Positions 47,120 through 57,991 of a stretch of 64,000 bases of DNA are shown here, one piece after another. A model generated the notes under the pieces. That model worked only from the letters and a program-made list of their open reading frames with translations, was not told the origin of the DNA and did no database searches. The stretch comes from Okapia johnstoni (taxonomy: Eukaryota > Chordata > Mammalia > Artiodactyla > Giraffidae), in the NCBI GenBank assembly GCA_024291935.2, contig CM044316.1, forward strand, positions 4,828,501 through 4,892,500, written 5' to 3'. How positions within the stretch are numbered: the stretch's first letter is position 1; the number at the start of each line of letters is the position of its first letter. A program made the position numbers and the translations under genes.

Positions 47120-49687
47120 ACAGTCAGTTCAGTCGCTCAGTTGAGTCCGACTTTTTGCAAACCCATGGACTGCAGCACCCCAGGCCTCCCTGTCCATCAC
47201 CAACTCCCAGAATTTACTCATACTCATGTCCACTGAGTTGGTGATGCCATCCAACCATCTCGTCCTCTGTCGACCCCTTCTCCTCCTGCCCTCAATCTTT
47301 CCCAGCATCAGGGTCTTTTCAAATGAGTCAGCTTTTCACATCAGGTGGCCAAAGTATTGGAGTTTCAGCTTCAACTTCAGTCCTTCCAATGAACACCCAG
47401 GACTGATCTCCTTTAGGATGGACTGGTGGGATCTCCTTGCAGTCCAAGGGACTCTCAAGAGTCTTCTCCAGCACCACAGTTCAAAAGCATCAATTCTTCA
47501 GTACTCAGCTTTCTTTACAGTCCAACTCTTACATCCATACATGACTACTGGAAAAACCATAGCCTTGACTAGACGGACCTTTGTTGACAAAGTAATGTCT
47601 CTGCTTTTTAATACGCTGTCTAGGTTGGTCATAACTTTTCTTCCAAGGAGTAAGCGTCTTTTTATTTCATGGCTACAGTCACCATCTGCAGTGATTTTGG
47701 AGCCCCCCAAAATAAAGTCTGCCACTGTTTCCATTCTTTCTCCCTCTATTTGCCATGAAGTGATGGGACCGGATGCCATGATCTTTGTTTTCTGAATGTT
47801 GAGCTTTAAGCCAACTTTTTCACTCTCCTCTTTCACTTTCATCAAGAGGCTCTTTAGTTCTTCTTCACTTTCTGCCTTAAGGGTGGTGTCATCTGCATAT
47901 CTGAGGTTATTGATATTTCTCCCAGCAATCTTGATTCCAGCTTGTGCTTCCTCCAGCCCAGCGTTTCTCATGATGTACTCTGCATATAAGTTAAATAAGC
48001 AGGGTGACAATATACAGCCTTGACGTACTCCTTTTCCTATTTGGAACCAGTCTGTTGTTCCATGTCCAGTTCTAACTGTTGCTTCCTGACCTGCATACAG
48101 ATTTCTCAAGAGGCAGGACAGGTGGTCTGGTATTCCCATCTCTTTAAGAATTTTCCACAGTTTATTGTGATCCATACAGTCAAAGGCTTTGGCATAGTCA
48201 GTAAAGCAAAAATAGATGCTTTTATGGAACTCTCTTGCTTTTTTGATGATCCAGCGGATTTTGGCATTTTGATTTCTGGTTCCTCTGCCTTTTCTAAAAC
48301 CAGCTTGAACATCTGGAAGTTCACGGTTCACATATTGCTGAAGCCTGGCTTGGAGAATTTTGAGCATTACTTTACTAGCGTGTGAGATGAGTGCAATTGT
48401 GCAGTAGTTTGAGCATTCTTTGGCATTGTCCTGCTTTGGGATTAGAATGAAAACTGACCTTTTCCCGTCCTGTGGCCACTGCTGAGTTTTCCAAATTTGC
48501 TGGCATATTGAGTGCTGCACTTTCACAGCATCATCTTTCAGGATTTGAAATAGCTCAACTGGAATTCCATCACCTCCACTAGCTTTGTTCGTAGTGATGC
48601 TTCCTAAGGCCCACTTAACTTCACATTCCAGGATGTCTGGCTCTAGGTGAGCGATCACACCATCGTGATTATATGGGTCATGAAGATCTTTTTTGTGCAG
48701 TTCTTTTGTGTATTCTTGCCACCTCTTCTTAATATCTTCTGCTTCTGTTGGGTCCCTACTATTTCTGTCCTTTATTGAGCCCATCTTTGCATGAAATCTT
48801 CCCTTGGTATCTCTAATTTTCTTGAAGAGATCTCTAGTCTTTCCCATTCTGTTGTTTTCCTCTATTTCTTTGCATTGATCACTGAGGAAGGCTTTCTTAT
48901 CTCTCTTTACTATTCTTTGGAACTCTGCATTCAGATGGGTATACCTTTCCTTTTCGCCTTTGCTTTTGGCTTCACTTCATTTCACAGCTATTTGTAATGC
49001 CTTCTCAGACAGCCATTTTGCTTTTTTGCATTTCTTTTTCTTGGGGATGGTCTTGATTCCTGTCTCCTGTATAATGTCATGAATCTCTGTCCATAGTTCA
49101 TCAAGCACTCTATCAGATCTAGTCCCTTAAATCTATTTCTCACCTCCACTGTATAATTGTTAGGGATTTGATTTAGGTCATACCTGAATGGTCTAGTGGT
49201 TTTCCTTACTTTCTTCAATTTAATTCTGAATTCGGCGATAATGAGTTCATGATCTGAGCCACAATCAGCTCCTTGTTGTATAGAGTTTCTCCATCTTCGG
49301 GTGCAAAGAATACAATCAATCTGATTTCAGTGTTGACCATCTGGTGATGTCCATGTGTAGAGTCTTCTCTCGTGTTGTTGGAAGTGGGTGTTTGCTATGA
49401 CCAGTGCATTCTCTTGGCAGAATTCTATTAGCCTTTGCCCTGCTTCATTCTGTACTCCAAGGCCAAATTTGCCTGTTACTTCAGGTGCTTCTTGACTTCC
49501 TACTTTTGCATTCCAGTCCCCTATAATGGAAAGGACATCTTTTTTAGATGTTAATTCTAGAAGGTCTTGTAGGTCTTCATAGAACCACTCAACTTCACAT
49601 TCTTCAGCGTTACTGGTCGGGGCATAGACTTGGATTACCATGATATTGAATGGTTTGCCTTGGAAATGAACAGAGATCATTTTGTCT
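47120..49687 (-). mobile_element. BovB (RTE-type) LINE with long reverse transcriptase frame
   Basis: About 2.57 kb in reverse, flanked by GCTGGGAC at 47112-47119 and 49688-49695. The frame 48847-47498 (449 codons) holds a reverse transcriptase with the YADD active-site motif; 49680-49327 holds the C-terminal part of an apurinic-type endonuclease (GDWNAKVG block). The 5' end and the start of the endonuclease are missing, and stops lie between the two frames, so it cannot move by itself. The duplicated bases also occur in the LTR repeat, so the target duplication is suggestive. Confidence 0.9.
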
Positions 49688-50008
49688 GCTGGGACTTAAG
49701 CCCAGCCAAAACCCTGCTTGGGACTTGGACCCACGTGACTGGGACTTAAACACAGCCAAAACCCGCGGTACCTGGTTTCAGAACCTAATGAAGCTCAGTG
49801 TCTTGATGTCTCATCACAGAAAGAATTCAGTGAGCGACAAAGAGATTTTAAGAAGTGGATTTAATCAGATACAGAGAGAAGCACACTCCAGACAGAGTGT
49901 GGGCCGTTGCAAAGGGCGAGTGCAGCCCCGAAATTTGGCATGGTTGGTTTTTATAGGCTGGGTAATTTCATATGCTAATCAGTGGGATTATTCCAACTAT
50001 TTTTGGGA

Positions 50009-50316
50009 GTTCAGTTCAGTTCAGTTCAGTTCAGTCACTCAGTCGTGTCTGACTCTGTGACCTCATGGACTGCAGCATGCCAGGCTTCTCTGTCCATCAC
50101 CAACTCCCGGAGTTTACTCAAACTCATGTCCATCGAGTCGGTGATGCCATCCAACCATCTCATCCTCTGTCGTCCCCTTCTCCTCTGCCTTCAATCTTTC
50201 CCAGCATCAGGGTTTTTTCCAATGACTGAATTCTTTGCATCAGGTGGCCAAAGTATTGGAGCTTCAGCTTGAGCATCAGTCCTTCCAATGAACATTCAGG
50301 ACTGATTTCTTTCACC
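50009..50316 (-). mobile_element. BovB-type 3' end replacing part of the LTR
   Basis: Reverse-oriented BovB 3' region beginning with repeated TTCAG units. It sits between the truncated 5' LTR and the right half of the L2. Confidence 0.8.
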
Positions 50317-50492
50317 TCATTTTAATTCTCCTCAAAATTCTTACCACTTCTGGTAACTTCCTGTTTCATTGTTCACAGTTTTGTTTTCTCACTATAAGAT
50401 GGGTCAGTGCCCACTGACCTTTCCCAGGGGGACTGGAGGAGGAGTACAGGGCAAGGTGTGCAGCATACAGTACGTGCACAATAAATGCTTAA
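50317..50492 (+). repeat. L2 element, right half
   Basis: Continuation of the L2 at 39560-39794, ending near GCACAATAAATGCTTAAA. Confidence 0.6.
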
Positions 50493-50511
50493 AGAAGAGA
50501 CAGAAGGGGAG

Positions 50512-50802
50512 CTTCCTGGGTGGTCCAGTGGCTATGAACCTGCCTGCCAATGCAGTGGACATGGGTTTGATCCCTGGTCAGGAAGATCTCACATGCCGTG
50601 GAGCAACTAAGCCTGTGTGCCCCAACTACTGAGCATGCATGCCATCACTACTGAGCCCACACAGGGCAACTACTGAAGCCCGTGTGCCTAAAGCCTGTGC
50701 TCCACAATGAAGGGGAGCCTCTGCTCGCCACCACTAGAGAAAGCCCTTGTGCAGTAACAAAGACCCAGTGCAGCCACAAATAAATAAAATGAAACTGAAG
50801 AA
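50512..50802 (+). mobile_element. CHR-type tRNA SINE, long form
   Basis: Head TTCCTGGGTGGTCCAGTGGC, long body and A-rich tail. Confidence 0.8.
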
Positions 50803-51036
50803 AAAAAAGAAGAGACACAAGGAAGGGGACAGAGGAAGGGGACAGAACTGTAGTCCCAGTGGGAGGAGGTGAACCCAGTGAAGAGAGGGAGGGTGGGTGG
50901 TGGGATTCACAAGGAGCCTGGCCAGAAGCAGGTGGGCCCAGTGTCCCATGCAGCCAGGAGCAGTCTCTCCATTGTGTCTTTCTTTCCGGAGCCTGCCACT
51001 AAACTGGCAGTGAGGGTCAGTCTGAGGAGGTAATAT

Positions 51037-51606
51037 TGTCAGGGAAAGCACACTGACTGAAACTGCCCACCCTGGCCAGGCGCCATAGTAACCATTTGCA
51101 TGAGTTATTTTGTGACAGGAGGTCCTTGTAAGGAATGCGGAACTAATAAGCCACCAACAACCGGAAGAATTTGGAAAAGGTCAAAAGAAGACATCACGTG
51201 TCCAACCACCTCCCAGAATCCTCACTGGCATCCATCTTGGCTGAGCGATGCGTGCACCACTAGGAAGGACTCTGAGTCAGAATGATTGGTCAAAGACAAC
51301 CCGGAAACTAACCCCATCACCATAAAACCTGAGACTGTGAGCCACGTGGCAGAGCAATTCTCCAGCGTTCCCTTACCCTGCTGCTCTCCACTTGGGTGCC
51401 CTTTCCCAATAAAGTCTCTTGCTTTGTCAGCAAGCGCCCTGGTGGGCTGCTGTCTATGGGGTTGCACAGAGTCGGACATGATTGAAGTGACTTAGCAGCA
51501 GTAGGAGCAGCTTTGTCAGCACGTGTGTCTCCTCGGACAGTTCGTTTCCAAATGTTAAACAAGAGCTCACTCTCAGGCCCTGGAAGGGGTCCCTCTTCCT
51601 GCAACA
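51037..51606 (+). mobile_element. Solo class I LTR with 4-bp target duplication
   Basis: Starts TGTCAGGG and ends TGCAACA, flanked by ATAT at 51033-51036 and 51607-51610. A CATAAAAC box (about 51321-51328) and AATAAA (51408-51413) are spaced as in gammaretroviral LTRs. No internal retroviral sequence is present. A BovA piece is inserted just after the poly(A) signal. Confidence 0.85.
51433..51510 (+). mobile_element. BovA SINE fragment inside the solo LTR
   Basis: 78-base BovA tail flanked by CTTTGTCAGCA at 51422-51432 and 51511-51521. Confidence 0.85.
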
Positions 51607-51610
51607 ATAT

Positions 51611-52837
51611 GAGCTGAACGCAATAGGGAGCCATGGAGGGTGTGTGAGCAGGTGGGGGGATGACGTGAGATCTACCTGATAGAAGCTCTATAGCTTCTTC
51701 TTCATCCATGCCCTATTTTTACTGGTGTATATTTTCTTCTGGAAATCAAATTTTAAGGATGAATGTAGACTGATTTGATTTAAAACTTGTAAATCACTGC
51801 AAAAAAAAAAAAAGACCTCAAATTCTTTTGCAAAACATTTTATTCCCTGAGGATTTGCTCTCTGCAGTGAGACCCCCCCTTGCCACCGTCCCAATCCGTG
51901 TGAAGCCTGTTTCAGACACCTGTTTGAGGGTGGCAGGGCGGGGGGTCACCAGCTCACTTGGATCTCCCCAATTGGAGAGACACACTGGGGTGGGGGCCAG
52001 TTTGAGAACTTAGGCACCCCAAATAGCTGAATATCCCCCTTCTCTGGGCACAAAAGTGAGTCTGTATGCAGGACTTGGGCCCAGTGAGAACCCCTCTGGC
52101 CTCATTACTCTTCCCTGAAATCTTGGGGAGCACAGATGAGGGTGCTGGGCCCTGCCAGGGACACCAGAAACTCTGAGTTCCCATAGTCTGAGACAGATAG
52201 CCGCCTCCCTCCTCTGCTCAATGTTCCCACCATTAGAGCGATTGATGCCACAAGCAGGGAAGGGGCAGTCACATTCACAGCCTCTCTGGGCCCTCCCACC
52301 ATCTGAGGGGTCCGAGATCTGGGGAGGGATGGAGAACAGTAACCCTCTCTCCCAGCTGAAAAATCCTTCTCCCTTCAGCTATGTGTGGACCCAGAAGTTC
52401 TCAATTGGCCTTGAACCATGGCCAGAACTCACCTACCACAGCAGGTTTATGACCAAGAAGAGGCTGGCCACTGCTTAGGGTTCAGCCCGTGATCAACGTT
52501 AGGGCTAGGAGGTGGGACATTGAAAAGGAATGGCTGTAACAGCAGTAGCTGGGACCTGAGCAGAAGTGCTGCTTCCCTCAGCAGTGATGGAAAGAGATGG
52601 TCCCTCCAGCTGAGAATCAAGGGAGGAGGACGGAACATGATCCAGGCAGTACCAGGTAGGTTTTGAAGGATGTGTAGGAGTTCACTGGCCAGATGATTCA
52701 CTCATCGAGCCCTCCCTGGCACCCTCCTAGCTCTGCCTACTTAGGAGGACCAAGGTCTCAGCTTCCTGGATGGAAACTGCTGCCCTTTCCATAGGGATAG
52801 AGATAGTAGCCTCAAGGCTGGGGGCATTGACACCACC
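51611..52837 (-). other. B3GNT3 3' untranslated region and downstream sequence
   Basis: Mostly unique sequence with no coding frame of its own. Pieces at about 51618-51690 and 52500-52690 resemble antisense L2 fragments of the kind seen in JAK3 introns. Confidence 0.4.
51839..51844 (-). terminator. B3GNT3: Candidate B3GNT3 poly(A) signal
   Basis: AATAAA on the minus strand about 1 kb past the B3GNT3 stop. It is the first full signal downstream and implies a 3' UTR of about 1 kb (52837-51820). No transcript evidence is available here. Confidence 0.4.
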
Positions 52838-55800
52838 TCAGTAGACCTGTCTCCGCCTGCCACAGGTGAGGTTGGGCTGGCTCAGTGCATCCCACATGAG
52901 CAGCATCTCGTAGGGCAAGAAGCGGTGCACCAGCAGCAGCTCTCGGTAGAAGCAGGGGTCAAAGGAGGACAGGCGGCTGGAAGGGGAGTGAATGCCAGCC
53001 GTGCGGATACCACTGTGTGAGGCAGGCTCCAGGCCCTCCCGCTTCAGGCACATGCCCAGGAAGACATCATCGATGGGGAAGAGGTCCAGGGTGCAGGAGG
53101 CGTGGCGCAGGGCGGTGGCCGTGAAGCGGGACAGTAGGAAGCCACCACCCCCGCAGTAGGGCGGGTAGTGTTCCTCCTCCATGACCACCTTTGGCACGTA
53201 GTACTTGCTCCACGGAATCCGGATGGGGCCCACATTGTAGATCAGGTGCCCCACAAAGAGGTGGTGGTCAGGGTTGTGGCTCTGCAGGTAGGCGACCATG
53301 TTGTCTGTGTGGGCAAAGACGTCATCATCCCCGTTGAGCAAAAAGCTGGCATTGGTGCACTGTGTCTTCTGCCACTGCAGGAAGAGCACCTGCAAGGGGA
53401 GGCGGTGGGTAGACAGGGCATGCGGGCTTGATGCCTAGGTCATTGGCTTTGGGTCCCTATCGACCACCTCAGTGACCTCCAGTCAGGCTAACCCAGGTTC
53501 AATAATTCACTCTGTGGGGTGGTCTTTGCAACCAACAGCCCCTCTCAGTGCCTCAGTTTCCAACCTCCCAGACAGGACTTGTCATAGGACCTACCTCCTG
53601 GAGTGCTGGGGATCTTCAGAGATGATGCTCTGTAATGTACCAAGAAGTGCTTGAAAATTGTCTCACTTACATTTATTGCTATTCTTTCTGACTCTGCCTT
53701 GCCAAGCACTGCCATCACAGAATTACTTGTATGATTCTTATATAACATCTACTTTCCCTACCATGGCTCAGATAGTAAAGAATCTGCCTGCAATGCAGAA
53801 GACCCAGGTTCAAACCCTGGGTCTGGAAGATCCCCTGGAGAAGTTAATGACTACCTACCTCAGTATCCTTGCCTGGAGAATTCCATGGACAGAGGAGCCT
53901 GGCAGGCTTCAGTCCACGGAGTTGCAAAGAGTCAGACATGACTAACACTGAGTGACTAACACTTCAGTACTTCCCCCACCAGACTCTGGACTCCCCCTGG
54001 GTGGGAGCTGTGTCTCTCCTATATGCCATCAGCACCCAGGATGGGGTCAACACTTCATAGGCACTGGATTCATGTTTGTCAAGTTGACGTTTGTCACAGG
54101 CTTTTATGTTTTGCATTAAGAACATGGCATGTTAAGAGGTTCTGGGTCCTCTGCCCACCTTGGCTTTAGTTACCTTCATAACAACTATTGCTGCATGCCA
54201 GGCACTGTGCTTTCTCAGTGTCTGCCCTACCTTGAATCCATAATACAATTTTAGGAGGCAGGTGTGGTCTTCAACCCCATTTACAGATGAGAAAATAGAG
54301 GGTCTCCAGAGAAAGTGCCTTGAGTAAGGTCACACAACAGAGATGGTCTATTGTTCAAGGTCTTGAACCCAGACCTTTCTGCACTTACTATGAGCAGGAA
54401 TCTGCACTGGGCCCCTTTCAACTTGGATCTCTACTCAGCTTTCTCCACCCCCCACCCCCCCAAGCTGGTTGGGTCCTTGGAGCCTTCAATTCCTCCTCTG
54501 AGCTTGGGCAAGATAACCTCTACTTCTCATGGTTTCTCTTCATCAGAAAGGTCTTTGTTGAATATCTACTGCACAGACCTGAGCCTCAGGGGGAGACAGA
54601 CCAGAACAAAGAAACAAAATGTGTTCTGTCCAGTGTTTCCCCCCGTGCGAAGTCTCTTCAGTCGTGTCCAAGTCTTTGCGACCCCATGGACTACAGCCCA
54701 CCAGGCTCCTCGGTCCATGGGATTTCTCAGGCAAGTATACTGGAGTGGGTTGCCATGCCCTCCTCCAAGGGATCTTCCTGACCCAGGGATCGAAACCAGG
54801 TCTCTTGCATTTCCCGCATTGGCAGGTGAGTTCTTTACCACTAGCTCCACCTGGGAAACCTTACCTGGCACTGGCTCAGGTACTTTATAAATATAATATC
54901 ATCTCAGGGACTTCCCTGGAGGTCCAGTGGTTAAGACTCTGAACTTCCACTGCAGGGGGCGCAGGTTTGATCCCAGATGGAGGAAATTAAGATCCTGCAT
55001 GCTGCACCACTGAATAAATAAATAAATAAAACCTCATGTAATCCTCACTGTAGCCCTCAGAGGTGAATGAGTTCAATTAATATTCCATTTCCTTGATGAG
55101 GAAACTGAGGCACAGAGAAGTGAATGATCATCCAGGGCAAACAGCAAATAAGACGTGGAGCCTGGATTTGAACCCAGGTCATCAAGGCTTGGAGAGCCAG
55201 GCTTGCAAGCTCACACCACCCTGTCCTTTCTCCCTGCCTTTCTTGGATAAAGACTTCAGATCACTATGACAGTAGAGGGGGTGGGGTGAGGGGGCTTCTG
55301 GTCTCCAGTACCCCTCAAAGGAGATGGGAGCAACTTTGGGCAGGAAGGACAGGTGGCCCCAACAGGTGACACCCCGCCCCCCGCCGTCCCCCCACCCCCA
55401 GGCAACCTGCTTGAGCGTGAGGTTGAAGAACGAGTCGTAGAAATCCCACTGCAGGATGTCACCGTGCTTCCGCGCCTCCATGGCTAACAACCGGTTGACC
55501 TTGCGTGCCTCCAGCGGGTTGGAGTCCGTGCCCACCAGGAAGAGGCGACGCAGCTGGACGCCGAGAATCTGGCGCTCGCGGCCCCAGGTGCGCCGCACCA
55601 GCTCCCGGCGCTCGTAATTGCTGGGTGAGGACTTGATCACTAACAGCAGGAAGACAGGGTCCGCACACTTGTCAGGCGGCACTTCTTGGAGCAACGTGAA
55701 GTCGCGGCAGTGTTTGTACAGCAGGAAGTCGCGGATGTGCTGTGGCTGCCCGGCGAAGTCCGGCAGGGACGTCATGGAAGTGTTGGGCCGGCAGGGGGCG

Positions 55801-55967
55801 GGCGCGGGGCGGAAGGGCGGTGAGGGCCAGTCCGGAGACTTGGGGGCGCGCGGCGACTCCTTCAGGCAGGTGGGTGGTGATCGGTGCAGACTGAAGAGGA
55901 GGAGGGTGAAGGTGGCTAGAACCAGAGCCAGGCCCGCCTCTTTCCGCAGGGGACGGGAACACCTCAT
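52838..55967 (-). CDS. B3GNT3: Beta-1,3-N-acetylglucosaminyltransferase 3, two coding exons
   Basis: Type II Golgi glycosyltransferase of family GT31. It adds beta-1,3-GlcNAc to core 1 O-glycans and helps build the extended core 1 structures used by L-selectin ligands. Coding exons on the minus strand: 55967-55407 (187 codons) and 53389-52838 (184 codons including stop), joined in phase 0 (CAG|GTTGCC donor, TTGCAG acceptor); total 370 aa, against 372 in human. Residues about 11-28 form the single membrane anchor, followed by a Pro-rich stem. Family motifs seen: [20 protein letters not shown], the metal-binding DDD at 208-210 in [12 protein letters not shown], and CGGGGFLLS. The ATG chosen follows a likely acceptor (CTGCAG at 56023-56018), so a noncoding 5' exon should lie at higher coordinates. 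The intervening intron holds two Bov-tA, a CHR SINE and MIR pieces. Confidence 0.95.
53755..53965 (+). mobile_element. Bov-tA SINE in the B3GNT3 intron
   Basis: Head and body complete; antisense to B3GNT3. Confidence 0.85.
54245..54372 (-). repeat. MIR fragment in the B3GNT3 intron
   Basis: CCCATTTACAGATGAGAAAA core read in reverse. Confidence 0.65.
54645..54862 (-). mobile_element. Bov-tA SINE in the B3GNT3 intron
   Basis: Same orientation as B3GNT3; the body comes first on the + strand and the tRNA-like head ends at CACCTGGGAAACC. Confidence 0.85.
54907..55028 (+). mobile_element. CHR-type tRNA SINE in the B3GNT3 intron
   Basis: Ends in an AAATA-repeat tail (55012-55028). Confidence 0.8.
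55035..55182 (-). repeat. MIR fragment in the B3GNT3 intron
   Basis: GATGAGGAAACTGAGGCACA core in reverse, adjacent to the CHR SINE. Confidence 0.7.
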
Positions 55968-56356
55968 TGTGGTCCACCGGAGTTTGGGAGTGGTCTGAGG
56001 AGATCCCTGGACAGCTCCTGCAGACAACAACACTCGCTGAAGGTGCCAGATGGGATTCTCCTGCCCCCTACCTCCTCCAGTACCCCATTTGGCTCTGACT
56101 GTTGGCCAGGGCCTACTGGGGAAATATATTTACAGAGAAAACAGGCATGGAGATGCCAAGGGGAGCCTCCCAGATTCAGTGTGCCCAGAATCCTTGACAT
56201 CCAACCTGGACCTCTTTATGTTCCAGCCTCAGAGATGGCTCAGGAGCCTCCCAGAGAAAGAGACAGAGAACTCCCCTTTTAGCAGTTGAGAGCTGCTGGG
56301 ATCCTTCCTGCTTCCGTTTTCACTTGCCCCTCCAGGAAGCTCTGAGCTTCTGATAT

Positions 56357-56901
56357 TGAAGAAGGAATTCATAGGGCCTGGACTCCGTCTTAGGCCTGTT
56401 CGTGCTGATCACGTTTGGCCACCTCTCTAATGCACTCTGAACTCTGTGCTTAGTGCCTGTGGAAACGACAATAGAAGGATAAGACCCCCTCCGGACAGGG
56501 GAACCTTGAAGAACGCATCCAGGTTACTCATCGCCTAAGAGAAAACATACACTAATCACCCCTGTCTCTGGACAGGCCGTAAATTTTTCTGTACCTATCG
56601 GAGTGTAACCTCAGGCTTATTGATTATTGGCCAATTGTTTAACTGTTTGAACACATAACACCTAAATGATGAGATTATTGTGATTATATTTACCCTTCCT
56701 TTGTTTATGTAAGTCTCAAGGAATTTGGGGTGGTGACTTCGGACACGTACACATGGGGTATAAAAGATTTTCACAAATGCTGGTCGGGGTCCTTGGCTAA
56801 GAGGAGACTCTGCCTTGGGCCCGCTGGTGTAATAAACTGCACTCCACTACCTGCATTGTCCTTCTGAGTGAGTTTATTTCCCAAAATGCGTGGCTATAAC
56901 A
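56357..56901 (+). repeat. 5' LTR of the young provirus
   Basis: TG...CA ends; TATAAAAG at 56759-56766 and AATAAA at 56831-56836. Promoter and poly(A) signals are both intact. Confidence 0.92.
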
Positions 56902-56903
56902 TT

Positions 56904-56921
56904 TGGTGCATTGGCAGGGAA
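56904..56921 (+). other. Primer binding site, tRNA-Gly type
   Basis: TGGTGCATTGGCAGGGAA begins two bases after the LTR and is one base from the complement of the tRNA-Gly(GCC) 3' end. Glycine primers are used by some artiodactyl gammaretroviruses. Confidence 0.8.
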
Positions 56922-57500
56922 ACTCCTCACTTTGAGGAGACAAGTCGCATTTGGGACTACTCCGAGGCTTTGCGGCTTGAATCTTCTAGAGGGGGGAAGG
57001 CGCCTCGCCCTTCTAGAAGGATTCTGCTTCTCAACGCCCGGACCTTTCACGTTAGCAGGTAGTGGGCGGCAGCAGGGGAACTGAGCGCTCAGGTGAGGAG
57101 GAACCCACCCAGCAGGGTGGAAGAGGGGGCCTGATCACCCCCCTGGGAGGGATTAGAAGGAGCAAGGACCCACAGGAGCCTGGGATAGGCGGCGATTGCT
57201 TGGTACACAGGTTGACGAGCATGTTAGGACTTAAGAAGGGAATTTGTGATGTTCATTTAGGAGGTGTGTCCATGCCGTCTCAGGGGAAATTATTACCAAG
57301 CGATCGCCTGGGGATTTTTAGGATAAAAAACTGGTCCTTGTATGCTCGTATTTTGCCCTCCCCCAGGAGGTGTCCTGTCTGCTGTGAAATCCTTGACCCC
57401 CTCGGAATTGTCAGGCTAGAAGGAGGGGGATACATAAGTAAATATGAATTGGCTTTTCCAGAGACGGCCTGGGACATGGGATATTTAACCCATCTGTGTT
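56922..57500 (+). other. Provirus leader and unassigned segment
   Basis: Untranslated leader and a frame 57220-57577 (Met-Leu-Gly start) that I cannot match to Gag. It runs over the deletion join, so its second half is not viral coding sequence in the original frame. Confidence 0.4.
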
Positions 57501-57501
57501 T

Positions 57502-57990
57502 TCATCTGCACCTGATCAAGCCCACCAAGGCTACTCTCCATACGAAATTGTGTATGGGAGCCGCCCCCCCCCCATAATAAAACAAGTGTCAACAAATTTG
57601 CCTCAGGTAAGGGGAGATGGGATTTCACAGCAGATGGAACTAGGTAAGGTAATAAATCAAGTAACTGAATTTGTACAAAAAAGGGTGCCGTTCCCCCTTG
57701 GGGAACAAATTCATAAGTTTATGCTTGGTGACCAAGTATGGGTCAAAGATTGGAAACATGATTTACTAGCCCCTTGGTAGAAGGGCCCTTATATTATTCT
57801 AACTACCCCTACTGCAGTTAAAGTTACAGGTATTGCCCCTTGGATCCATCACACCAGAGAGAAAAAGCCATACCACGCTGACCCGGAAGACGCCGAGTGG
57901 ACCACCCAAAAGGACCCCACCGACCCACAGGAAACCAAGATCATTCTGAAGAGGAAGAAGAAAACGAGGTCCCAGACGAGCCCTCTCTAG
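57502..57990 (+). pseudogene. pol remnant: integrase C-terminus
   Basis: Begins with the GYSPYEIVYGSRPP block of the gammaretroviral integrase C-terminal domain. An in-frame TAG at 57778-57780 interrupts it; the frame then resumes to a stop just before the env ATG, with a basic Lys-rich end. A run of C (57565-57573) lies near the start. Confidence 0.75.
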
Positions 57991-57991
57991 G

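Larger units (their letters stand above)
39795..50008 (-). mobile_element. Class I (gammaretrovirus-like) endogenous provirus, minus strand, nested and decayed
   Basis: Reading on the minus strand: truncated 5' LTR (50008-46924, split by a BovB), primer site (46921-46904), gag remnants, protease, the RNase H-integrase junction, an env tail, a pyrimidine tract on the + strand (40409-40418), and a full 3' LTR (40408-39795, 614 bp). Later insertions: BovB 3' pieces (41741-42190 and 44917-45362), Bov-tA (41264-41480), an L1 tail (45928-46081) and the large BovB (47120-49687). Coding parts are short and broken. Flanking L2 halves show one insertion event. Confidence 0.85.
46924..50008 (-). repeat. 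5' LTR of the minus-strand class I provirus, interrupted and truncated
   Basis: Pieces 46924-47119 and 49688-50008 match the 3' LTR. A TATAAAA is seen on the minus strand at 49955-49949. The U3 start is missing; a BovB-type 3' end occupies its place. Confidence 0.8.

Noticed and set aside
47498..48847. 449-codon frame as a host gene
   Set aside because: It is the reverse transcriptase of a BovB LINE, with the YADD motif and matching 3' tail.
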